Origin: Corbicula japonica
Lineage: Eukaryota > Mollusca > Bivalvia > Venerida > Cyrenidae
Length of the DNA: 64,000 nt
NCBI GenBank assembly: GCA_038501625.1
Contig: JAZAYU010000009.1
Location: 9,724,396-9,788,395 of the forward strand
Direction of reading: 5' to 3'
This document shows, one piece after another, positions 25,201 through 37,200 of this stretch; the first letter of the stretch is position 1; the number at the start of each line of letters is the position of its first letter. The notes beneath the pieces were generated by a model that saw only the letters and a list, made by a program, of their open reading frames with translations, did no database searches and was not told the origin of the DNA. The position numbers and the translations under genes were made by a program.

Positions 25201-28200
25201 ACCAATACCAAAAATCAACCATGTGCAGCAGGTAACAGAACAATGTTAGCTGTCAAATGATCTACTTGATACTCTGAGTTTAGGTGTTTTTTTTTCTAAA
25301 GTATTATTTGTGTAAAATAATTTTAATATGTATATAACAGGGCTAGGGATATTCTAGCCAAGTTTACAATACATTTAACTACTGCAAAAAGAGCTTTCCC
25401 TTTAATAGAAGATACACATTTCTTGCATGAACCAGATTTGTTTGTCATGATTTTTGTTCCTACTTTTTGTTTATCCATTAAGGGATAGTAAATAATATTC
25501 CTGATGCATTTTATGGATACAGCTCGTTGAATATATTTTATGTTAATATGATTTTTATTGTTTTTTGGGTTTTGTAAAGTTCTGCAAAAAGTCATCTTAC
25601 AATAATTTGTTGCTTGCTGAGATGTATTTGAACAATTTTAAACAAGAAAAAACTCCACTTCTATAAAAAGCAATGGAATAACACCAAAGTAAATGGTACT
25701 TAGAAGACCATTTTCAGAAGTCAGTTAACACTGTGAGTAATGTTTCCAACCCAGGGACCAACCATTGAGCCATGGTTGAAGTTGATTTGTTTTAAAATCA
25801 GTTTGAAAAAAAATTAAACACACACTGATAGATGTTACATTTTTCTTCAGGTTCCGACAGAGGTACCTGTTACATCTGGGCTTCTTAATGTTTGGGATTT
25901 GAACAAGAAAATGCTGAATGAGAGACGTTTTATCATCCCATGTACTGTCTACCCATCTGCTAGATTTACTGGTGATCTGATCAGCACTTACCAGACAAAA
26001 CTGGCTAATTCAGAGAGAATAAAGGTAAAATTATAATGCTGTTAAATAAGGGCTACCTACTGTAAATGCTTTTAGCCATTGTATCCATGTAGAAGCCATG
26101 ATTAATTGTGTAGGAGACACCCATTTCTATAAAAATGACTCTGTTTTGTAAAAAAATGAATCACCCTCAGCATTAAATTGTAAATCTAAAATGATCAGAA
26201 ATCAAAATCATGTCCTAAAATCTGGCGTGGCACATGTTCAGATGATGATGACAATACAAAAGAGGCATCAAACAAGAAATAGTATTTTGAATTAGAATCA
26301 TACTAAGAATGAGAAATGGATTTTTTTTATTTCTTGATTAAATATTTGACATTTGACATGTAATGACTTTATTTCAGAATTTCCATCAGCATGATCCATT
26401 ACAAGAGGAGGAGGTGGATTTATGCTTACAAGAGATATCTGGTTTTAACCCATCATGTCCTGTCTTGTCCATGTACAAGGCTTTGAAACACATGAAATCT
26501 GAGACGGAGAAACCTCCAGCTAAGTCAGGTATGTAGGGCTTTGAGATATGTTATGTGAAGCATGGTCTGAAGATTATAAAACTGAGATTTGAAACCAGTC
26601 TCAAATCTCAAGGATCTGATTGGTTGAAATGGCGGCTGGTCGCCATTTCAGCTAATCAAGTCCTTGAGATTTGAGAGTGGTTTTCATTCTCAGTTTTATA
26701 ATCTTGGGCTCAGAACCCAACCTTGTGTCAAAGTTATAAAAAAATCTTTGTAAAAGAGAATTGCTAAATAGCATATTTTATGTGTGCCTATTGTATTGGT
26801 TTTAGAATGGTGTTTGAATGAGCACTGTGGTATTGGAATTCTGAATTTCTTGTATCCCATATATTTTCTCATCAAGTAGCTATGAATACAGTCATGTTAC
26901 CAAAGGATGACTTGAAAACTATGAACTTTGCTCGGTAGTTTCTTTTTATTCAAACTGACTGCAATTTCTAGAGACAACTCTGGTTCACTTGTTGCATAGC
27001 AATAAGACCTGTATAATTATAGGAGTATGGGGTAAAATGTAACCTGGGATGGCAATAAATTTAAAAAAATAACATTAGCGGGAACTACCAGCAACATTTT
27101 GTGTCACAATATATAGGTAAACTTCAGCCATTTTAGCATAACTTCTTTTAGATAAAGTTGTGATGAGAACAGAATACAGTCAAACCATAGCTAAAGACCA
27201 TCTTTAAAAAAAGACCACTTGTGGATAAAGTCCACAGTTTATCTGTCCTACTGTCTGATTAAAAGAACAAAAACCTCTGTGAACAATGACCACCTGTCTT
27301 CAAATTATGAAATACCACTTTTTGGTTTTCCTCCAAGTTGTCTTTGAAGACAGGTTTGAGGTATCTGTTGATTACACATTCCTTTATTACAGAGTCTATG
27401 TTGAAGACAGACATGAAAGGTATTTTAGATGGGTGCACAGATATGGTCGTCATTGATGATGACAATGATAATAAAGACAAGAAGAAGATGAAGAAGAGCC
27501 TGAAGTTACAGAAGAAGGAACAGGCTGACCATAAAGACGTGACAAAACCTGTAGAGAAGCCAGATATTCCAGGTAGGTCAAGCTTTAGTGGAATTACTGT
27601 GTTATCTAGGATTGTACTTGCATGGAATTTGTGTTGTATGTCACAATTATCTGGTACTACACTCTGTAACTTTAAGCTTGTAACATGTTTGCCTCTTTTG
27701 CTATATGTTATCCGGTTGCTCAGCAGGCATGTGTTAAATGCCATATGCTACGAGTGTAAATTCATATCAGCCTGAACATCCCTGCAGTCTGATCTGGATC
27801 TGCTCTGTAGATTGTTATATCCATTAGGTTATTTCTGACTTTCTGTCTAAAGGCTATTCCCATTTTCAGTTTCTGGTGCTCTGGTGCATACACTCACCAA
27901 AAGTTCTAATTGGTCACTTTTTGTCCGTATTTGTTTATTAGAAAGAATTTGAATACACTCTTTATTTATGATCATATGCCAACAACAACAGTCTTCAACT
28001 TAAGCTTTAGTCTTGTAATAATTGACTTCGTAACAGTTTGGCGAGAGTTATCCTTAATTTTGCTAAAAATGCATTTCTTGAATAAAAAGGACAAACAAAC
28101 GGAAATTGGCTCTTAATTTCTTGTTTTGTTTTCATTTGACCCTTCATTAGTAGGAAAAACATAAAAACTTATTAATCAACAGCACATTTGTTTAAATAAA

Positions 28201-31200
28201 TTCCCTTCAAAGTATCCAATTTTAAAATTACCTCCCTTTCAATAAAAGACTGTTTTAATTTGGACCCTGCGGTATAAGTAAATGGTATTGGATTCATTTA
28301 AGAAACAATCAACAAAGATTAAAAAGAAGTTAGATAATTAATTTCAAGACAAAACAGTTCTTTCCACAACCTCTCTTGACGTAGGGAAGAAGCGAAACTA
28401 GCATACATTGTAAACAAATACAATTGATGACCAATTAGAACTTTGGTTGAGTGTAGTTACTTTAAAGTAAGCTTACACACTGTGGGACTATGAATAATGT
28501 GTAGATTTGTGATGTCAATATGCATAAATGTTGTTATGGGTTGCTTATAAAAGCACATCAATTATTTATTGCTGTCATTGTGTTATGGAAACCCTCTGGA
28601 TTGTTTTAAACAATTGCAGACCCCTTGAACTTGAACAACAAATATTGTTCATACCCCCATGACTGCAACAAATTATTGATTTAGTATTTATTTTCAGCAT
28701 GTAGTTTGTTATGGACAGAGAAGTATTGTCCCGCAACAACATCTGATGTTCTTGGGAACTCCAGCATCCTGAAGAAATTAAAGACATGGTTGACAGAATG
28801 GAAGCATGTTTTAGATAGGGAGGCAAGAAAAGCCAGAAAACTTCTCATGAAGAAAAACAAAGGAAAACATTTACCCAGCAAGAAAGGTAACTATTTGTTT
28901 ATATCATACATTGCAACATTATTATTTTGTTTCATCCAGGTCCTAGACAAGCATATGACAATATAATCTGTGCAAGTTATGAGCAAATATCGGACCAAAC
29001 ATCTAAACACTAACATGAACGTCACTGAAGTGTGAAATCAAAATATTGTAAAAACTAAAACATGATACATGTACCAAGGTGTATGTTCGATACAGGATCA
29101 ATAGAAGTGGGGAATCCATATGATGTGGAAGCAAAGGTTTTGACTAGGGATATTCTGAAAATTAATGAAAATAATCTGTTCTATTTCTCACCAGTTTGTC
29201 ATACAGACTTGGGAAGTTTATGACCTTTGTGTCAGTGTAATTGGAAAATACCGTAAAAGTCAGCCTAAAGTTATTCTAAACTGGCCAACAAAGAATGTCA
29301 AACTATTGCAGTCCATTGGCCTCTTTTCTGGATGTTAATTTATCTCTGTTTTTTTAGCCAGACCTGCCAACTCTCCCGAATTTTGAGGGATTCTCCCGAA
29401 TTTAAGTTAGATCTCTGAACTCCCGGAAACACTATACAATCTCCCAAAATCTGGTTTTCCCCATGCAATTTTAGGCTAAGACCAAATTTCCATTTGTTTT
29501 CTTTGTTGTTCAGGATTATCCCCCAGCGGGAGCGCTACTCTTTGATCTCAAAAGGGTACATCCGCTACATGCTTTAATTATCACATTATGTCATACTCAA
29601 CTGTTTATCGAAAAACCAATATAACACTTGTCTCCTCTCAAAATGAGCCTGGGGCTACTTCCCCCATAAAGAAATTGTTACCGAAAGGCTGCTGTTAACA
29701 CAATTCATTGTTCAATTGACGAATAAAGAGTGAGTGGGAGGGTTAAAGACCGATTTTTGGCGCCTGAACATTTTACCGCATATTGCAGATTATTCTGGTT
29801 TTGAATGAGAAATCACACTAATCCAACAAATAATCAGGGCTTAAAAATGTTTCTGCTCGATTTTATATTTCTTTTGTTGACAGATTGTTGTTGTTGATGT
29901 TACCATTGTCGAAGATCTTGATTAACTTTGGAAAATAACATTTATGAATTAAAAGATGGTTTCAAGAATATAATACATTGAAATATGTAAAAAAAAATTT
30001 GGTTTGTTTATTTTAAGTTGTTTTTAAGTTATCAGTTTAGAATGAAACACAAGTTGGAAGAAAAATACAAGTCATAAGTTTTTGCGACCATGCTTTACAA
30101 GTTAAAGATGACTTGTAACTTAAAATTGCAATTTTTATTTATCCAAATTATAATTAGTTTTGAAACACATTTCTTCTGTCCAAATCCTCAGCCACAGTTT
30201 GTGGAATAGATTTATTTCACTAAGTATTTTAGTCTCCAAACTGATGATACTGTTGCATCATAATCATGATCCCCAGACCCATTGCTTTACAAAAACATTT
30301 TAACTTCTACATCAAAAATTGGAAACAGATACTGTATATCTAAAATAATTAAGTGAATGAATATATAAAGGATGCATATTTATCTTAAATACAAATAAAT
30401 AAAAGATGTATTTATTGCATATGAACATTAATTTCTCATTCTAAATAATTCCAACACTACACTACACAACTGAACTTGATACAATAGTTACAATAACTTA
30501 ATGGTTTTGTGTCATGAAGCGCAAGTCACGAAAAAATCTCCCTCATTGGGATTTGAAAAAGTTGGCAGGTCTGTTTTAGCAGTTTTCAGTTTATTATCTG
30601 CATTCAAGTGTTGTGGTTTTTTTTCAAATAGATGAACCAAGGCTATGGATAAATAGAATAAGTTCAAGTTGAGATTGAGTGTTTTTGTTATGAAACTTAA
30701 CCCGAGATTCCAACTTTGATCCTTAACACAGTATTTAAGAGATTATAAACCAACTTTCATTATTAATACTGGGAATTGTGATGGGGCAAATCTTGAGTGG
30801 GGCGAATTGTTATATCTTTAAACACTGGAATTTCTTAATATTCTGTAAAACGAACTAACTGATTCTTAAAGGTGCAGATGATGCCTGGGATGATGATAGT
30901 GATTTTGACATGGACAGTGATGATAGTGAAGAAGATGAATCAATATGTAACACTATGCTGATATCAGGGCCTCATGGATCAGGCAAAACCAGCTCTGTCT
31001 ATGCATTGGCCCTGGAATTAGGATTTAAGGTATGCTTATTATTATTCATTATATAATTATTGTTTAACATGGTCAGATCAGTGTCCTGAAGATGATAGTA
31101 AAACAGGCATGTTCATGGTGCCAGAACATTTTGACAGGACAAGGGTTTTTTTCCTTAACACTGACCCCGGGAAAAAAAATTCCCCAACGAAAATCACTTT

Positions 31201-34200
31201 CCCCATTGTAAAGTGATAATTTTTTAGCAAAACGTAAACAGAAGCTTAATTTATAGTTATTTTTAATCTATTTCATTCAAAATCTGCACTTTTTTCACGA
31301 ATATTTGTTAGGAATTAGGTACGTACGCAACCTAATATTATTTGCCGAATGTTACTAAATTTAGAGTCGCTACGTCACAGACACTGTATCCTGTTCGTCA
31401 ACTTAAACATTACTGGTAATGGATTATCGTCGTGTTGGGAATGAAGGCATTCTATCTGCCAGTTTTAAGTGAATTTTAAAACAGTTGAGTACCGTTAGCG
31501 AGCGTACAGCCGTAAATTATGGCTAAAATACGACCCATCCGCCGAATTTCTCGATAACATACGTCCTGCGGACTTCCGAAAAAGAAAATCACAACCATCA
31601 ACGTAGAGTCGTAGTAAATTTAAACCCCGCCTGTAATCTTTCAGGTCACACTGTTTACGATTAGATAGTAAAAAATGTTTTGCTAAAACAATAAGCTTCG
31701 CCCACTTTAAAAGTACCAACCAGTCGAGTCAACACATGCGCGCGCCAGTCTTATTATCGCCGAGGAATGTATTCTGACACCGGGCAAAAAAGAATCTGTT
31801 GTTTTAATAATTGACAATTAATTGAAGATTAACTGAGTTAATTGCTAGTTTTCGTATCTTGTCTTCGTCGTGCTATTAAACTGATGCGGCTTGTTTGCAC
31901 TGTAAGGTAAAACGGACGACGAATAATGCAAAATATGAACAACTGAATACGGTGCCATGTTCTGTCACAAAAATACGAATCGTCAGGTGAAAAACACATT
32001 CAAAACTGTGCCGGGCAATCATTTTTATCCCAAGAATTTTATATCCCGTATCTTCAGGAGTATTCATTGAAGTCTAAATTTACAATGTGACTCACAACTA
32101 CAATAAAAATTAATTTTGCGACACATTTAAACGTCAAAGTATCATGTAATTTTATTATCATTTATCATCGTTCGTCGCGTGTTGTATTAGTATGTGCGTA
32201 TCAGGATGGGGGCGGGGGAGGGGGGGGGGGTTAAGTGGGACAGTGGAATTGCTTGAACCCTCCTTTTGAGCAGCAATATTTAATTTTCTTGGGGAATTCA
32301 GCAACTAAGTTGGAAATTATCAATAACTACCCCAGCACTGGCCTAAACAGAAGATTTCTGGAAATCCTGCATCCGAAATGATTTTGATTCAAAACACACA
32401 ATTAATGGATACATTTTAAGCAGGCTCCAAAAGTGAGCAAGTATAAATACATGGGTGTGAAAGTTTTCCGGATTATGCCGGATTTCCGGATCTGTGATGG
32501 CCGCCGAGGCCGTTTTTCCAAATCGTGTAAATCCGTTGAGAAAATTGGGTGGGGGGGGGGGGGGGGGTGCAGTCTTTCAAAAGTCGGTCTATGACGATTA
32601 ACGGTAAGGACTTCCATGTTTCCAAATATAGCAATGACGCTATTTTGAACGTCCAATTGTAACCATCCTATCTGTTCATCTTCCAATCGTAATCCGGCTC
32701 CTATTTGGCGGGCTTTTGACGTCATCGACTTTTCTCGTCGACCCGGATATTTAAAAATTCTCGCCGGCTACTTTTTCCTTACAAAAAGAAAACATTAATT
32801 TTATCGAGTTGATATCTTTGGTGTTCACTTTCGTCATACATTAGATACGATACTGCATTTGCTCGATCTATACATGTATATCCTTCAGCTCTGGTGAAGA
32901 ATATTTGTTTACATCCGGTGAAAACCCAAGTTGCTATTTTAAACAAAACTTTTGCTTTACACGCACGTGGCTGAAGCATTAGCTCGCAGAATGACGTCAT
33001 TATTCTTATCCCTCTAGGGAGAATAACAACATGTGTGCGGGTGAAGGTCGTTTAGATATGTGCGCATCTATAGAGTGTAAAAAAATACACAGAAGATGCT
33101 CGGATGATTTTTTATTACGCAGAGTAAAACGTTTGTAATTATCATGCAACTGAAATGGCCTTGTGTCGGTAGACGGATACTGATAGTCCTACGTTTGTTT
33201 TCTTTACTTTTTATGCCGCGAGAAAATTTAATACATCTAATACACATGTATCTGAATACACAAAATCAAAAATGAAAGTAGGTCTACATCAATATGCCGT
33301 CCAATTACGTCCTTTGGAAACTAAAACGCGAAAAAATTATGTACATACTTTTTATTTGAGATATTTATTATAAAAAAGCAGAAAAAAAACATGTACGTCA
33401 ATTTTATAATTATTGAAAATATTCATGAAGTTTTATATATTTTTTGTTGATGGCGAATTTTCACTGAATTGAGAGGCATAGTTGATCAAGCTTAATGACG
33501 ATAAATAATCAACCCATGCCTCCAGATGTCTAAATTTTTCTTTCAAAATGGCTTAAATGCACTTAAGAAATGGCTTCCCAAGGGTATATAAATTGCTATC
33601 TTCCAGGAGCTTCGGGGGGCTTCGTCCCCCTTGTCCCCCCACCAGGGCTTTGCCCTGGACCTACCGGGGACCCTAGCGGCCCCCTGGACCCCCAGCAAAA
33701 TTTTCAGGATTTCAGTTTTTTTCAACTTTCACCCATGTAAATAAACTTATTCTTGTTCTGTTTAAGAACAGATAACAAAAAGATATGCCTCTGTATGCTA
33801 AATAGACTGCTTGGTAATGAAAGCTAAAGTAAAAAAGATAGACAGAAGCATAAACTTGAGTATAAACATTCACTGTAGCTAATATAAGTAAGAGGGTATA
33901 AAAAACTAAATTTTCCCCAATTTTGTATTTTTCACGCATTTTTCCCCTTTTGACCAGCGTCCAGCATCTTCCCCTCTTCCTTAAAAAAACCCCTGCAGGA
34001 ACAATGCTTCTCAGGGTTTACATCTGGTGACAGAGTTTCCATCTCAAACAGATCTCTTGAGAAAGATACCTTTTATTGTTCACAACTCCCGATTGACAAA
34101 GTTTTGAGTTATGCCCATTGTTAAAATGATTTAACTTAAAACTTAATGTTGCTTATAACTATGAAAGTAGTTGTACTATTGACACAAAACCTTAAATAAA

Positions 34201-37200
34201 TTATCTGCCCAAAAAAGCTCTATGTGACAACAAGAATGATAACTTCATGTACTTAATGATAAATTTTTTAGTTATTCCTTGCACAGATGATTTTCAAGTC
34301 ATAAACATGAAAACTGTTATGGCTTATAATTATCCAAGTATATGTTTTGTTTGCTGATAGACTATCAAGGAAACCTACTGTTTTTAATTCCAGGTGCATG
34401 AAGTGAATGCATCATCGTGTAGGAGTGGTAAACAGATATTGTCCCAGTTACAGGAAGCTACACAGTCACATCAGGTGTCCACCCAGGGAAATCACACACC
34501 CAGAAAAAATACAGGTACGTTGATACGAATTGTTATACACCCACAAACAAAGTTTGAGGGGGTATAAAGGGGTGAGCTTGTTGGTAGGTCGGTTTCATGG
34601 TCTATGGATGAAAACTCATGAAAAGTTTCACAGATTTAAACAATTTTTTGTACAATGGTGTTAAAAAAAAGGTACATGTCAAGTTCAATTTTTAGGCTGG
34701 TGGAATCAGTGGCAAAGTCACTGTTACTTAAAAGAAAAACAGTTTTTGCACAATATTGTTATAATGAGATGAGAAGCGCAAGGTAGAAATGTCCGTTACA
34801 GTCATTATTTCACAAAAAGTCATTTTAACAAAAACATTGAATGCAGTTTCTCATTTTCTGATTTAACAGATTATGTTAATGAATGAAATATGGATGTAAC
34901 ATCCCCATCATTTAATGTCATAAAAAACCAAGGCAGAGATAAAGGTTGTGCATTAAGACAACATCACCATTATTTAAACTATTCTTTGAAATACCATAAA
35001 GGTAAATAAGAGTATTACTTGGAATTCACTACTGACAGAAACCATGTTACTTTCTCTGTGACTTTAAATGTGATAAAGAAGGACAATACATCAACAACAC
35101 TAATAATAAATACCAAATTACTTAATTAAAGACGTTTCAATCATGGTTTTTGGATGTGTTTTAAGGCTTTGATTTGGGTATAAAGATAATATTTTAAAAA
35201 AATACCAACCTACCGACCCACGTCCAAAGCGTTTGGTCGTGCAACTGCAAACAAACAATTTTTCAGAATGGCCTTACCTTTCTTACATGTACCCAAGATT
35301 TGCAGGGTTCTCAGCTTCAGTCTTTACTTTTTTTGAAAGACTAAATGTTTATGTCTGAATTATGGCAAATGTGAATGTTAGAAGGCATTTATAAGATGCA
35401 GATATCGATTGTTGGATTTTGGCAAAAATGATTTTTATGCCCCCCACAAAGTGGGAGGCATATAGTTGCACTCGTGTGTTCGCCTGTATGTACGTCCGTC
35501 CATACATCCCCAAATCTTGTGGCATCAACTCCTCCTAAACTATAAGGAAGATTTCTTTCAGTCTTGCACAGATGATCAAGAAGGATGTGTAGATGATTGT
35601 AAAGAAAGGATTTTTTCCTGCGACCATTTTTATCAGAGTTATGGCCCTTTGTTAATTTCAGTAATAAAATCTTGTGGCATCAACTCCTCATTTAACTAAC
35701 TGAGGGACTTCTTTCAAATTTGCACAGATGATCAAGCGGGATGTGTTGATGATCATAAAGAAAGGATTTTTTCCTACAGCCATTTTTACCAGAGTTATGG
35801 CCCTTTGTTTATTACAGTAATAAAATCTTGTGGCATCAACTCCTCATTTACTATTGGATGGATTTCTTTCAAACTTGCACACATGATCAAGCTGGGTGTA
35901 TAGATGATCAAAAAGAAAATATTTTTTCCTGCGTCCATTTTTACCAAAGTTATGGCCCATTGTTAATTTCACTTACTAAATTTTGTGGCATCAACTCCAC
36001 ATTTTCTATTTGGCTGATTTCTTTCAAACTTGCACAGATGATTAGACATGATGTGTAGATTGTTGTAAAGGACATTGTCTTGCAACCATTTTCACCAGAG
36101 TTATAGCCCTTTGTTTATGTTAGTTATTAAATTTTGTGGCACTTACTCCTCATTAACTAATCATGATCACCACATGTTGTTAATACCTGGTACACAATTT
36201 TGTTACAAATGTTGTTGCAGCAGTGGGGGCATCAGTGTCCTGAGGACACAGTCTAGTTTTTCATTAGAATCGTCAACATACTAATCTTGACATCATCCCA
36301 TTCCAATTCCAAATAAACCCCAAAACTAAATTGCATTTAAAATGGTTGACTATATTGTTTTATAAATCACTAATTAGGAGCATAGAAAGAAATAAAAATA
36401 ATAACTGGTATACATCAAAAGATATGTACAAAATATTTTTGGTGCTTTTCCAACTGAGTACTGTGGTATCACTTTATTTCACCATGGATCAATTTTCGCG
36501 AATTTCGCGCTAGGATAAGTGCGCGAAATCAAAACCTAGCAAAATCAAACCATTAAATATCTAGTTTTATTAGAATACAAGCGCATGAATTTAAGCCCGT
36601 GCGAAAATATAACTTATGTCATTTGAGTGAAATTTGATCCACGTGAAATTAAATGATGCAACAGGAGTATACAAGTAGTTTAGATGAGGAAATATGTTTT
36701 GTGATATGCAAGTCTGAAAACAGGAAGATAGTATGCTTTACTTTTATAAACAGGAAAATAAATCTGTTTTACAAACAGGAAGATAATATTCCTCCTGTCC
36801 TATTTAGTTTTTTATGTACATATTTATAAAAAAAAGAGTTCTTGTTCTACAAAATGTCACATGAAATTCGATCAAAAACCGTGGTTCCTGCTGAATATAT
36901 ACACTATTTTGAGAACATTGTGAAAACTATGGGTTTAGTCAGTAATCATTGTTGAAATCTTGGTTAAGATGTAATTTTTTTAGATTTAAATTTTATTTTA
37001 AGAAAACTGTTCCCCTAACAGACAGTTATTTCTGCAAAGATAAATGGTTCGTGGGCTAGAACTGTGGTTTTCATGTGCTCATGTGAACTGTATTATTACG
37101 CAGCTCACAACTTACTTATGCCAATAGAGTCCTGAATATATAGGAGAATGCTAACCACTTGTTAAACACAGTGCAAAATCATGAAAATATTATTCTAAAT

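Noticed and set aside
32402..33000. Minus-strand frames of 107 and 73 codons in the 31140-33995 element
   Set aside because: One contains a Pro run from the G tract and neither shows a domain; treated as decayed or random.
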